Shown piece by piece: positions 10,713-19,267 of a DNA stretch of 64,000 bases. Under the pieces are notes generated by a model. The model saw only the letters and a program-made list of their open reading frames with translations, ran no database searches and was not told the origin of the DNA. The stretch covers positions 186,001 through 250,000 of the forward strand of contig NZ_CP026362.1 of assembly GCF_004116955.1 (NCBI RefSeq), given 5' to 3'. Origin of the DNA: Bacillus vallismortis. Lineage in GTDB: Bacteria > Bacillota > Bacilli > Bacillales > Bacillaceae. The position numbers and the translations under genes are program-made. Numbering within the stretch: the stretch's first letter is position 1; every line of letters begins with the position of its first letter.

Positions 10713-12110
10713 ATGGCTAAAAAAATGCCTGATATTGGTGAATACAAGTATGGTTTTCACGACAAGGACGTTTCCATTTTCCGTTCAGAGCGCGGATTGA
10801 CAAAAGAAATCGTAGAAGAAATTTCTCGCATGAAAGAAGAGCCTCAATGGATGCTTGATTTCCGCTTGAAATCACTTGAGCATTTCTACAACATGCCAAT
10901 GCCACAATGGGGCGGAGATTTAAACTCACTGAACTTTGACGAAATTACGTATTACGTAAAACCGTCTGAGCGTTCAGAGCGTTCTTGGGATGAGGTTCCT
11001 GACGAAATTAAGCAAACATTCGACAAGCTCGGTATTCCTGAAGCTGAACAAAAATACCTTGCGGGTGTTTCTGCTCAGTACGAATCTGAGGTTGTATACC
11101 ACAACATGAAAGAAGATCTTGAAGCGCAAGGCATCGTCTTTAAAGACACTGACAGCGCGCTGAAAGAAAATGAAGATATTTTCCGTGAGCACTGGGCGAA
11201 AGTGATCCCGCCGACTGATAACAAGTTTGCGGCGCTTAACTCAGCTGTTTGGTCCGGCGGATCTTTCATCTACGTGCCTAAAGGCGTGAAGGTTGAAACA
11301 CCGCTTCAAGCTTACTTCCGTATCAACTCCGAAAACATGGGTCAGTTCGAACGTACGCTGATCATCGTTGACGAAGAAGCAAGCGTTCATTATGTTGAAG
11401 GCTGTACGGCGCCTGTTTACACAACAAACTCACTACACAGTGCGGTTGTTGAGATCATCGTGAAAAAAGGCGGCTACTGCCGTTATACAACGATCCAAAA
11501 CTGGGCGAATAACGTTTACAACCTTGTAACGAAGCGTACGATCTGTGAAGAAAACGCAACGATGGAATGGATCGACGGCAACATCGGGTCTAAACTGACA
11601 ATGAAATATCCGGCTTGTATCCTAAAAGGCGAAGGCGCGCGCGGTATGACGCTTTCTATCGCTCTTGCGGGTAAAGGCCAGCATCAGGATGCGGGTGCGA
11701 AAATGATTCACCTTGCACCAAACACATCATCCACAATCGTATCAAAATCGATTTCAAAACAAGGCGGAAAAGTAACATACCGCGGAATCGTCCACTTCGG
11801 ACGCAAAGCGGAAGGCGCCCGCTCTAACATCGAGTGCGATACGCTCATTATGGATAATAAATCGACTTCAGACACCATTCCTTACAATGAAATCTTAAAT
11901 GATAACATTTCATTGGAGCACGAAGCGAAAGTGTCTAAAGTATCTGAAGAGCAGCTCTTCTACTTGATGAGCCGCGGCATTTCCGAAGAAGAAGCGACTG
12001 AAATGATCGTAATGGGCTTCATCGAGCCATTCACAAAAGAGCTTCCGATGGAATACGCAGTTGAAATGAACCGTTTGATTAAGTTCGAAATGGAAGGTTC
12101 AATCGGTTAA
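10713..12110 (+). CDS. sufB: Fe-S cluster assembly protein SufB
   Basis: 465-residue scaffold subunit of SufBCD. The family landmarks [19 protein letters not shown] and the C-terminal [11 protein letters not shown] are present, as is the conserved cysteine in RSNIECDTL used for cluster binding. Last gene of the suf operon, 20 bp after sufU. A strong terminator follows. Confidence 0.98.
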   Translation: MAKKMPDIGEYKYGFHDKDVSIFRSERGLTKEIVEEISRMKEEPQWMLDFRLKSLEHFYNMPMPQWGGDLNSLNFDEITYYVKPSERSERSWDEVPDEIKQTFDKLGIPEAEQKYLAGVSAQYESEVVYHNMKEDLEAQGIVFKDTDSALKENEDIFREHWAKVIPPTDNKFAALNSAVWSGGSFIYVPKGVKVETPLQAYFRINSENMGQFERTLIIVDEEASVHYVEGCTAPVYTTNSLHSAVVEIIVKKGGYCRYTTIQNWANNVYNLVTKRTICEENATMEWIDGNIGSKLTMKYPACILKGEGARGMTLSIALAGKGQHQDAGAKMIHLAPNTSSTIVSKSISKQGGKVTYRGIVHFGRKAEGARSNIECDTLIMDNKSTSDTIPYNEILNDNISLEHEAKVSKVSEEQLFYLMSRGISEEEATEMIVMGFIEPFTKELPMEYAVEMNRLIKFEMEGSIG

Positions 12111-12118
12111 TATAAATG

Positions 12119-12148
12119 AAACCCGGCGGATGGTTCCGCCGGGTTTTG
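12119..12148 (+). terminator. Intrinsic terminator of sufCDSUB
   Basis: 11-bp perfect GC-rich stem (12120-12130 with 12135-12145) with a T tail; it also lies at the 3' end of the convergent gene on the minus strand. Confidence 0.92.
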
Positions 12149-12153
12149 TCTAT

Positions 12154-12531
12154 TTACTGACGAACACTGATCGTTACAACGCCTAGTACGCTCGATCCTT
12201 TATAGATCGTGACTTGGGCAGATCCAGGTATTGACTTGCTGTATACCATTCCGCTTTGACTGACAGAGATATAATCGCGGCCGGAGGTTACTACGTAGCT
12301 AGTAGCTCCATCTCTGGCAATATTTAAGTAACTGTTTACTTTCATCTGATAAAAGGCATCCATGACTTTTATCGGGCTGTGTGAGGCATTTTGAATGGAA
12401 GATGCCGGTGCAGCTGACATTTCTTCAGCGGATGCCACACCACCTAAGCTGAGAGCTAAAGCAGAAACTGACAGTGCAGAAATAATAACTTTTTTACCTT
12501 TCATTTGTAACACTCCTTTTTTACCTTTCAT
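12154..12531 (-). CDS. Small secreted protein of unknown function
   Basis: Predicted exported protein of 116-125 residues. The signal peptide MKGKKVIISALSVSALALSL ends near AxA (GVASA-EE). The mature part is a ~90-residue domain with Ser/Gly-rich beta-strand pattern ("YISVSQSGMVYSKSIPGSAQ") that may be Ig-like. No homologue is recognised. The start region is duplicated: a 27-bp unit containing GGAGTG, ATG and the first codons occurs twice in frame, so translation can start at 12531 or 12504. It occupies the place where yurT would be expected after sufB. Confidence 0.7.
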   Translation of the reverse strand: MKGKKGVLQMKGKKVIISALSVSALALSLGGVASAEEMSAAPASSIQNASHSPIKVMDAFYQMKVNSYLNIARDGATSYVVTSGRDYISVSQSGMVYSKSIPGSAQVTIYKGSSVLGVVTISVRQ

Positions 12532-12543
12532 TTGTAACACTCC
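12490..12543. repeat. Perfect 27-bp tandem duplication of a translation start
   Basis: Bases 12490-12516 and 12517-12543 are identical. Read on the minus strand, each copy contains a Shine-Dalgarno site (GGAGTG), spacer, ATG and the codons for MKGKK. The length keeps both starts in the same frame. Confidence 0.95.
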
Positions 12544-12699
12544 TTTTTATTTTTTCTTACACTATACAATTTTGATAAAGAAACTCTGCTTCCTGTAACT
12601 AAATATGTATAAAATGTTAACAAATGGTTATTTACCGAATGATAAGTTCTATTTAAAAGGTAGAAACCGCAGGCGTCATTTAAGCCTGCGGCTGCTTCT

Positions 12700-12978
12700 C
12701 TAACGTTCGGGGATATCATTGGGTTGAATATTGATAACAGATGCCGCTTGGGGGCTATGAATGTTTTTCATTTCTAACAATTGTCTATAAGCCGTGTCAA
12801 ATTCCTCTTTTGACATCTGTTTTGCGGCTAATGCAGAACACAAAACAGCAAAGGCGATCGGCATTGTATCAATGTGAATGTCGATATGAACCTCGGAGTT
12901 GCCACTGTTTTTGATCACGGATTCGGTAGCGGGTATCTCTTGAGTATGTCTGTTGATTGGAATGATGTTTTCGTTCAT
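12700..12978 (-). CDS. yurS: Conserved small protein YurS
   Basis: 92-residue soluble protein. Its segment KNSGNSEVHIDIHID repeats the pattern in the adjacent SspG (QNSGNAKVVVNVN), suggesting a related spore protein; the remaining ~50 residues are helical and specific. Its ATG overlaps the sspG stop by one base, so it is the second gene of an sspG-yurS unit. Function unknown. Confidence 0.8.
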   Translation of the reverse strand: MNENIIPINRHTQEIPATESVIKNSGNSEVHIDIHIDTMPIAFAVLCSALAAKQMSKEEFDTAYRQLLEMKNIHSPQAASVINIQPNDIPER

Positions 12979-13124
12979 TACTCATCCCCGTCTTGTGCCT
13001 GCGCCTGTTCCTGATCCTGATCCGTGTTCACGTTGACCACCACTTTTGCATTACCGCTGTTTTGGACGTTTGCGACAGCTGCATCTCGTCTGTTTTCCTC
13101 ATTTTCATGACGATTTTCGCTCAT
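12978..13124 (-). CDS. sspG: Small acid-soluble spore protein SspG
   Basis: 48-residue protein MSENRHENEENRRDAAVANV... with the NSGNAKVVVNVNTD segment and a Gln/Asp-rich tail. I recognise it as SspG, a minor spore protein made late in sporulation in the mother cell in B. subtilis (reported as sigma-K dependent). The start is preceded by AAAGGATGAT. The stop overlaps the yurS ATG (TAATG on the minus strand). No convincing sigma-K promoter was identified by eye. Confidence 0.85.
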   Translation of the reverse strand: MSENRHENEENRRDAAVANVQNSGNAKVVVNVNTDQDQEQAQAQDGDE

Positions 13125-13282
13125 GGTATCATCCTTTCTCTATTGATAGTGACAGGATATTCGATAGAAGAGTGAAGAGATTGGACGAACTTCGCGGTTT
13201 TTCCACATTGGGTCAAAAGGTCGAAGGAAAGCACTCGATTTGGTAAAATGAATAGACATTATAATAGAAAAGGTGTTTTCAT

Positions 13283-14401
13283 ATGAAATCGTACATCATC
13301 GTCGGCGCAGGGATACTTGGCGCTTCGGCTGCTTACCATCTTGTCAAATGGGGTGCCAGGGTTACGGTGGTTGACCGGAAGGAACCTGGACAAGCGACTG
13401 ATGCGGCGGCCGGGATCGTCTGTCCCTGGCTATCGCAGCGCCGCAATCAGAAGTGGTATCAGCTCGCGAAGGGCGGAGCACGCTACTATACGGATTTAAT
13501 CCATCAATTGGAGGAAGACGGAGAAACGGACACAGGATATAAGCGTGTCGGTGCCATCAGTATTCATACTGATGCGTCCAAGCTTGATAAGATGGAGGAG
13601 CGGGCGCATAAGAGACGGGAGGATGCGCCGGAGATCGGCGACATTACCCGCTTGTCCGCAAGTGAAACGAAAAAGCTGTTTCCGATTTTAGCTGGTGGCT
13701 ATGAATCGGTTCATATCAGCGGGGCCGCCCGTGTGAATGGGAGGGCGCTGTGCCGGTCGCTTTTAAACGCAGCTAAGAAACGCGGCGCAGAGATCATCAA
13801 AGGAAATGCGTCCTTGCTTGTTGAAAACGGAACGGTCACCGGCGTGCAAACAGACGCACAGCAGTTTACGGCTGATGCGGTCATTGTGGCGGCAGGGGCA
13901 TGGGCCAATGAGGTCATGAAGCCTCTTGGCATTCATTTTCAAGTGTCCTTTCAGAAAGCGCAAATTATGCATTTTGAAATGACGGAAACAGATACAGGAT
14001 CGTGGCCGGTTGTAATGCCGCCGAACGATCAGTATATTCTTTCGTTTGATAACGGCAGAATTGTAGCCGGCGCCACGCATGAAAACGATGCCGGGCTAGA
14101 TGATCTTCGTGTGACAGCCGGAGGGCAGCACGAAGTATTGAGCAAAGCATTAGCTGTTGCGCCGGGTCTAGCTGATGGCGCTGCCATTGAAACAAGAGTG
14201 GGCTTTAGGCCGTTTACGCCGGGATTTCTCCCGGTTGTCGGCGCTGTGCCGGATGTTCAAGGGCTTTACGCCGCTAACGGTTTAGGCGCCTCGGGATTAA
14301 CGATGGGACCGTTCTTAGGTTCAGAGCTCGCAAAGCTAGTTCTCGGAAAGCAGACGGAAATAGACCTTAGTCCGTATGATCCAGCCGGAGCGCTTGCATA
14401 A
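13283..14401 (+). CDS. yurR: FAD-dependent amino-acid oxidoreductase YurR
   Basis: 372-residue flavoprotein of the DAO (D-amino-acid oxidase/glycine oxidase/DadA) family. The N-terminal dinucleotide motif GAGILGASAAYHL binds FAD. The DRKEPGQATDAAAGI segment and C-terminal "VGFRPFTPGFLPVVGAVPDV" are typical. Cytosolic. The substrate is not identifiable; the family oxidises secondary or D-amino acids such as proline, glycine or sarcosine. Stands alone, with AAAAGGTG upstream of the ATG. Confidence 0.9.
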   Translation: MKSYIIVGAGILGASAAYHLVKWGARVTVVDRKEPGQATDAAAGIVCPWLSQRRNQKWYQLAKGGARYYTDLIHQLEEDGETDTGYKRVGAISIHTDASKLDKMEERAHKRREDAPEIGDITRLSASETKKLFPILAGGYESVHISGAARVNGRALCRSLLNAAKKRGAEIIKGNASLLVENGTVTGVQTDAQQFTADAVIVAAGAWANEVMKPLGIHFQVSFQKAQIMHFEMTETDTGSWPVVMPPNDQYILSFDNGRIVAGATHENDAGLDDLRVTAGGQHEVLSKALAVAPGLADGAAIETRVGFRPFTPGFLPVVGAVPDVQGLYAANGLGASGLTMGPFLGSELAKLVLGKQTEIDLSPYDPAGALA

Positions 14402-14501
14402 TAAGTAAAAGCTTAACAAACAAATAATATAAAGCTGTTCTGGCTTTTCTTTTCTGTCTATGTTAGCATTTATCTTTAATGAAAAAGAGGACGTGACTGA
14501 T

Positions 14502-14876
14502 TTGATAAAAATTGATATACCCGCACCGAATGTCACCATCACCGAACGGCAACAGGCAGCGAATGAAAACGAACCGAAAATAAAGGCGATTTACGGCTTC
14601 ATCGACTTTCACCAGATCCCAAGAGACAAAGGGGGCATCTTCATGTTTTACAACATTCATGACGAGCTGCTGTTTGTCGGCAAAGCGAGAAAGTTAAGAC
14701 AGAGAATTAAGAAGCATTTTGAAGACAATGTCTCACCGATCAAACATCACAGAGACGAAGTATATAAAATTGAAGTATGTGTCGTCGATGACCCAATGGA
14801 AAGAGACATTTACGAAACGTATATCATCAATACACAGCACTCGAAGTACAATGTAGACAAGGTATTTTTTAAGTAA
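14502..14876 (+). CDS. yurQ: GIY-YIG-type nuclease domain protein YurQ
   Basis: 124-residue protein with a UvrC-type GIY-YIG domain: "GGIFMFYNIHDELLFVGKAR" followed by LRQRIKKHF and a conserved Glu (MERDIYETYIIN). The first Tyr of GIY is replaced by Phe (GIF-MFY). The domain fills the whole protein, so it is a stand-alone nuclease-fold protein rather than UvrC. Start TTG 14502 has GAGGACGTGA ahead of it; ATG 14460 is possible but lacks a ribosome site. Function unknown. Confidence 0.85.
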   Translation: MIKIDIPAPNVTITERQQAANENEPKIKAIYGFIDFHQIPRDKGGIFMFYNIHDELLFVGKARKLRQRIKKHFEDNVSPIKHHRDEVYKIEVCVVDDPMERDIYETYIINTQHSKYNVDKVFFK

Positions 14877-14901
14877 GACATCAGTCTGCGGAGGCACAGC
14901 G

Positions 14902-14934
14902 AAGCCAGAGCTCATGTGAAGTTCTGGCTTTTGT
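14902..14934 (+). terminator. Intrinsic terminator after yurQ
   Basis: AAGCCAGA (14902-14909) pairs with TCTGGCTT (14923-14930), then TTTTG. Confidence 0.75.
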
Positions 14935-14992
14935 TGCGCCTTTTTCCGTATTGTCATCTGATTCGATTATTGAGAAATTTCAGAAAACAATA

Positions 14993-15021
14993 TTGACAAT
15001 TTTCCCAGCGGACTTTAATAT
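14993..15021 (+). promoter_or_regulatory. Promoter of the frl operon
   Basis: TTGACA (14993-14998), 17-base spacer, TAATAT (15016-15021), directly followed by the FrlR-type palindrome. Confidence 0.8.
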
Positions 15022-15035
15022 AACAATATATAATG

Positions 15036-15053
15036 TTATATAACGTTATATAA
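15036..15053. promoter_or_regulatory. FrlR operator upstream of frlB
   Basis: Perfect 18-bp palindrome with the core TATAACGTTATA, just downstream of the -10. A further half-site-like TATAACAATATA precedes it. The same core recurs upstream of frlO and frlR, which supports its identity as the operator of the GntR-type regulator encoded nearby. Confidence 0.8.
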
Positions 15054-15074
15054 TAAAAAGAAGGAGTGAAGGAT

Positions 15075-16061
15075 TTGAGTCCATCCACAGCAAAAGTAAA
15101 TCGTGAGGTTCAAGCTTTCTTGCAGGATTTGAATGGGAAAACCATTGACCATGTATTTTTTGTCGCATGCGGAGGGTCTTCGGCCATCATGTATCCGAGT
15201 AAATATGTGTTTGACAGAGAGTCAAAATCAATCAACTCCGATCTTTATAGCTCGAACGAATTTATCCAGCGCAATCCTGTCCAGCTTGGTGAAACGTCTC
15301 TTGTCATTTTGTGCTCGCATTCGGGAAATACCCCGGAAACGGTCAAAGCCGCTTCGTTTGCGAGGAGCAAGGGCGCACTTACGATTGCGATGACGCATGA
15401 GCCGGAGTCTCCTTTAGCGCAAAAAGCGCAATATGTTGCCCAGTACGATTGGGGTGATGAGGCGCTTGCGATCAATACGAACTATGGCGTTCTGTATCAA
15501 ATCGTTTTCGGCACTCTGCAAGTATTAGAAAACAATACGACATTTGAACAAGCAATTGAAGGATTAGATCAATTGCAGGCTGTGTATGAAGGAGCCCTTA
15601 AGAAGGAAGCTGACAACGCACAGCAATTCGCAAAAGCCCATGAAAAAGAAAGCATTATTTATACAATGGCAAGCGGTGCAAACTACGGTGTCGCTTACTC
15701 CTACAGCATCTGCATTCTCATGGAAATGCAATGGATTCATTCCCACGCCATTCATGCCGGAGAATATTTTCACGGACCGTTTGAAATTATTGATGAATCC
15801 GTGCCGTTTATCATCCTGCTCGGTTTAGATGAAACAAGGCCTCTTGAAGAGCGGGCGCTTACCTTCTCGAAAAAATATGGCAAAAAGCTCACTGTGCTTG
15901 ATGCTGCATCTTACGACTTCACTGCAATAGACGATTCAGTTAAAGGCTATCTAGCGCCGCTCGTTCTCAACCGTGTGCTGAGAAGCTATGCGGACGCGCT
16001 GGCAGAGGCGAGACATCATCCTTTATCTCATAGAAGATACATGTGGAAAGTTGAGTATTGA
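15075..16061 (+). CDS. frlB: Fructosamine deglycase FrlB
   Basis: 328-residue SIS-domain enzyme that splits fructosamine-6-phosphate (after FrlD phosphorylation) into glucose-6-phosphate and an amino acid. Two SIS (sugar isomerase) modules are visible: "VFFVACGGSSAIMYPS" with CSHSGNTPETVKAA, and "MASGANYGVAYSYSI" with a catalytic-type HAGEYFHGPFE. First gene of frlBONMD. Start chosen at TTG 15075 after AAGGAG; GTG 15066 overlaps that ribosome site. Confidence 0.95.
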   Translation: MSPSTAKVNREVQAFLQDLNGKTIDHVFFVACGGSSAIMYPSKYVFDRESKSINSDLYSSNEFIQRNPVQLGETSLVILCSHSGNTPETVKAASFARSKGALTIAMTHEPESPLAQKAQYVAQYDWGDEALAINTNYGVLYQIVFGTLQVLENNTTFEQAIEGLDQLQAVYEGALKKEADNAQQFAKAHEKESIIYTMASGANYGVAYSYSICILMEMQWIHSHAIHAGEYFHGPFEIIDESVPFIILLGLDETRPLEERALTFSKKYGKKLTVLDAASYDFTAIDDSVKGYLAPLVLNRVLRSYADALAEARHHPLSHRRYMWKVEY

Positions 16062-16085
16062 TCTGAAACTGAGGAATCATTATCC

Positions 16086-16121
16086 ATTAGACTATAATGT
16101 TATATAACATTATAGTCTAAT
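16086..16121. promoter_or_regulatory. 36-bp perfect palindrome / FrlR operator before frlO
   Basis: The sequence 16086-16121 equals its own reverse complement over all 36 bases; the centre AATGTTATATAACATT matches the frl operator core. It lies between frlB and the AGAGGAGG of frlO. No T run follows, so it is more likely a protein-binding site (or mRNA stabilising hairpin) than a terminator. Confidence 0.8.
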
Positions 16122-16141
16122 GTCCAGAGGAGGCCAACCCT

Positions 16142-17410
16142 TTGAAGAAAATGTTGTTGTTTTTGATCATTGCCGCTGTCAGTATGTTCACCATTGCGGG
16201 CTGTTCGAGCCAGAGCAGTTCAGCGGACGGAAAGGTGACATTGAAATTTTTCCACAGATGGCCGAAGGAGCCGGAAAAAAGTTATTTTGAAGAGGTTGTG
16301 AAGGCATTTGAAAAAGAGCACCCGGATATCGACATTCAAATTGAAGCGGTTTTGAATGACTCCTATAAAGACAAAATCAAGGTCATGCTGGGAACCACCA
16401 GCCCTCCTGACATTTACTTCTCATGGAGTGACGAGTTTGCTTTTAAATTTATCAGAGGCCATAAGGCGCTTGATCTCTCGTCCTACTACAAAAATGATAC
16501 AGATTGGTCATCACAGCTCGTTCAATCGCAAGTCACACCATTTACTTATGAAAACAAGCAATATGGCGTGCCGTGGCAAATGGACGCTAAATCATTCTTC
16601 TATCATAAAGACATTTTCCAAAAGCTGAATCTTGATCCCCCGAAGACATGGGATGAATTCATCGATGTGTCAAAGAAGCTGAAAGAAAACGGCTATACGC
16701 CGATCAGCTTCGGAACAAAGGCGACTTGGACCATCTCACACTATATCGGCACGCTCAATCAACGGATGGTCGATGAAAAAACGCGGGAAAAGGACTATAA
16801 CGCCAAAACGGGTGAATTTACTGATGAAGGTTATGTGAAAGCACTTGAAAAGCTTCAGGAGCTGATGCCTTACTTCAATAAACATGTAAACTCCGTCGAC
16901 CACGAATATGTGAGACAGCAGTTTAAGAGCGGAAAGTCGGCGATGATATATGCGGAAACAGCGGAAATCAAACTGGTTGAACCGGTGGATCTCGGGATGT
17001 TCCCATTCCCTGAAATCAGCGGGCAAAAAGGATCTTCAGAAGCGCTAACGGGAGCTCCGGAAGGGTTCATGATTGCCTCAAAAACAAAACATCCGAAGGA
17101 AGCGATGGCATTTTTGCAGTTTCTGACGTCGAAAAAAATGGGTGAAAAGCTCGTCAAAGATGTCGGGAAATACAGTGCTGTGCAAGGAGCGGCTACTGAA
17201 GAAAATTCTACAGCCATTCAGCGTGAAGCCATTCAGCAAATTGTTGATGCCGAATCTATGGTTCCGTGGTTTGATATGGATGTCGATGTTGAAATCGCCG
17301 ATGCGTACTTAACAAACGTCCAGCAAATGCTTGGCGGCGACATGACACCGGAGCAGGTCATGAAAGCTGTTCAAAAAGCAGCGAAGCAAGTAAGGGCGTC
17401 AGCTGAATAA
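16142..17410 (+). CDS. frlO: Fructosamine ABC transporter substrate-binding lipoprotein FrlO
   Basis: 422-residue family-1 (sugar-type) extracellular binding protein. The signal peptide ends in lipobox IAGC (Cys21), giving a membrane-anchored lipoprotein. The mature part has the usual two-lobe pattern, for example [16 protein letters not shown] and "[20 protein letters not shown]". Delivers fructose-amino acids to the FrlN-FrlM permease. TTG start 16142 after AGAGGAGG. An attenuating hairpin follows, which may raise its level relative to the permease genes. Confidence 0.95.
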   Translation: MKKMLLFLIIAAVSMFTIAGCSSQSSSADGKVTLKFFHRWPKEPEKSYFEEVVKAFEKEHPDIDIQIEAVLNDSYKDKIKVMLGTTSPPDIYFSWSDEFAFKFIRGHKALDLSSYYKNDTDWSSQLVQSQVTPFTYENKQYGVPWQMDAKSFFYHKDIFQKLNLDPPKTWDEFIDVSKKLKENGYTPISFGTKATWTISHYIGTLNQRMVDEKTREKDYNAKTGEFTDEGYVKALEKLQELMPYFNKHVNSVDHEYVRQQFKSGKSAMIYAETAEIKLVEPVDLGMFPFPEISGQKGSSEALTGAPEGFMIASKTKHPKEAMAFLQFLTSKKMGEKLVKDVGKYSAVQGAATEENSTAIQREAIQQIVDAESMVPWFDMDVDVEIADAYLTNVQQMLGGDMTPEQVMKAVQKAAKQVRASAE

Positions 17411-17413
17411 ATC

Positions 17414-17448
17414 AAAGAAAAGGTGAAGCTTCGCACCTTTTCTTTTTA
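17414..17448 (+). terminator. Terminator-like hairpin inside the frl operon (after frlO)
   Basis: 12-bp perfect stem AAAGAAAAGGTG / CACCTTTTCTTT (17414-17425 with 17434-17445) and T tail, in the frlO-frlN gap. Likely a partial terminator giving more binding protein than permease. Confidence 0.8.
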
Positions 17449-17467
17449 TAAAGGAGATGAGATATCC

Positions 17468-18346
17468 TTGGTCAATCAGAATAAAACAATTCCCTATTTG
17501 TTTTTGGTGCCCGCTCTCGTTTTTTTACTTTTCGTTTATATCCCGATTGTTGAGAATGTCTTCCTCAGCCTGTTTCAGTGGAGCTCTTTTTCTCCGGAAA
17601 AAACGTTTATCGGCTTGAAAAACTATGTTGACTTATTTCATGATCCTGTCTTTTATCAGGCACTAGCCAATAATGTGCTTTACGCAGTGATCTCAATTGC
17701 ATGCCAGGTATTTGGTGGTTTGATTTTGGCGGCGGTGCTTGAGGATAAGCTGGTCAGAAAATGGTCGCCGTTTTTTCGTACTGTTTTCTTTTTGCCGGTT
17801 GTCATCTCGATGACGGTGATCGCGCTTTTGTTTGATTTTATTTATAACCCTGAGACGGGGCTTTTGAATCAGCTGCTTCAGGCGGTTGGTCTTGATCAGC
17901 TGACGAGAGCTTGGCTCGGGGAGGACAGCACGGCTATGCTTTCTGTCATTTTTGTCTCTCAATGGCAGTCTGTCGGTTATATTGCGATGCTGTACATTGT
18001 GTCGATTCAAAAAATACCGGATGAACTGTATGAAGCGGCCCGTCTTGACGGTGCGGGGAAAATTCAGCAGTTTTTTCATATTACCGTTCCCCAGACGAAA
18101 GAGATGTCTTTTGTCGCGGTAGTGATGACGCTGACCGGCGCCTTTACGGTATTTAATGAACCGTACATATTGACAGGCGGAGGGCCGGGCAACGCTTCAG
18201 AAGTCTTGAGCACGTTTTTATATAAAAGCGCCTTTACAAAGGATATGATGGGCTATGCTTCAGCGATTGCCACCGTTGTATTACTCATTACGCTCGCATT
18301 GTCGCTCATGCAAATGAAGTTCTTTAAAACCGGAAAGGAGGACTAA
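17468..18346 (+). CDS. frlN: Fructosamine ABC transporter permease FrlN
   Basis: 292-residue MalF-type permease with about six membrane segments and the EAA loop "YEAARLDGAGKIQQFFHITV" that contacts the ATPase. Start TTG 17468 after AAAGGAGATGA; the longer frame begins within the terminator hairpin. Works with FrlM, FrlO and an ATPase, probably YurJ or MsmX. Confidence 0.93.
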   Translation: MVNQNKTIPYLFLVPALVFLLFVYIPIVENVFLSLFQWSSFSPEKTFIGLKNYVDLFHDPVFYQALANNVLYAVISIACQVFGGLILAAVLEDKLVRKWSPFFRTVFFLPVVISMTVIALLFDFIYNPETGLLNQLLQAVGLDQLTRAWLGEDSTAMLSVIFVSQWQSVGYIAMLYIVSIQKIPDELYEAARLDGAGKIQQFFHITVPQTKEMSFVAVVMTLTGAFTVFNEPYILTGGGPGNASEVLSTFLYKSAFTKDMMGYASAIATVVLLITLALSLMQMKFFKTGKED

Positions 18347-18349
18347 CAG

Positions 18350-19252
18350 ATGCTGCCTCAGAAGAAGACAGATTCGTTCAGATTGGAGCCTGTGCCTGAC
18401 CGGCACATGGAGGTGAAAAGAAAGCCTAGACGAAAATGGTACATCGGAGAAACGTCTGTATGGGTTTTTCTGTTTCTTTATCTGATTGCGATCGCCTATC
18501 CGCTGCTATGGATGGTCATGAGCGCCTTTAAAAGCTCGGACGATATTTTTGAGCACAGCTGGTCGGTGCCGTCTTCGTGGCATCCGGAAAATTTTGTGTC
18601 CGCTTGGAATCAAGGCATTTCTTCTTATTTTATGAACAGTGTCATCGTGACGGCGCTGACGTGTGTGATCACTGTTTTTATCAGTGCATGGGCGGCTTAC
18701 GGCCTTTCCCGGTTTGAGTTTACAGGAAAAAGGTTCTTTTTGGTGCTTTGTCTTGGCGGTTTGATGCTGACGCCGCAGGTCAGTCTTGTGCCGCTTTATT
18801 CTATGATTCAGTCGCTGGGCCTTTACAATACGTATTGGGCGTTAATCCTGCCGTATGCGGCTTACCGGATCCCGTTCACCATCATTTTGATCCGCTCTTA
18901 TTTTCTTTCTATTTCCAAAGAATTGGAGGAGGCGGCTTATTTAGATGGGTGTACGAGTTTTGGAGTATTTTTCAGAATTTTCTTACCAATGAGTGTGCCG
19001 ATTTTGGTGACATCCGGCATTTTGACGGCTTACCATACGTGGAATGAATTTATGTTTGCGATTATTTTCATAGATGATGAGAATTTGCGGACCATTCCAG
19101 CCGGGCTGATGCAGTTCAGAGACGCGCTGCAGACAGATTGGGGCGTGCTGCTGGCGGGATTAACGATTTCAGCCGCGCCGATTATTATTCTATTTTTATT
19201 GATGCAGAAATATTTTGTCCGCGGGATTGCAAGCGGAAGTGTAAAAGGATAA
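18350..19252 (+). CDS. frlM: Fructosamine ABC transporter permease FrlM
   Basis: 300-residue MalG-type permease, the second half of the transmembrane channel. About six hydrophobic segments; the EAA loop reads "EEAAYLDGCTSFGVFFRIFL". A ~40-residue basic cytoplasmic N-terminus precedes the first helix. Starts 3 bp after frlN (AAAGGAGG upstream). Confidence 0.93.
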   Translation: MLPQKKTDSFRLEPVPDRHMEVKRKPRRKWYIGETSVWVFLFLYLIAIAYPLLWMVMSAFKSSDDIFEHSWSVPSSWHPENFVSAWNQGISSYFMNSVIVTALTCVITVFISAWAAYGLSRFEFTGKRFFLVLCLGGLMLTPQVSLVPLYSMIQSLGLYNTYWALILPYAAYRIPFTIILIRSYFLSISKELEEAAYLDGCTSFGVFFRIFLPMSVPILVTSGILTAYHTWNEFMFAIIFIDDENLRTIPAGLMQFRDALQTDWGVLLAGLTISAAPIIILFLLMQKYFVRGIASGSVKG

Positions 19253-19267
19253 AGGGGGATGCACCAT

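Noticed and set aside
16086..16121. Reading the 36-bp palindrome as a terminator
   Set aside because: No T run follows on either strand and its core matches the other frl operators.
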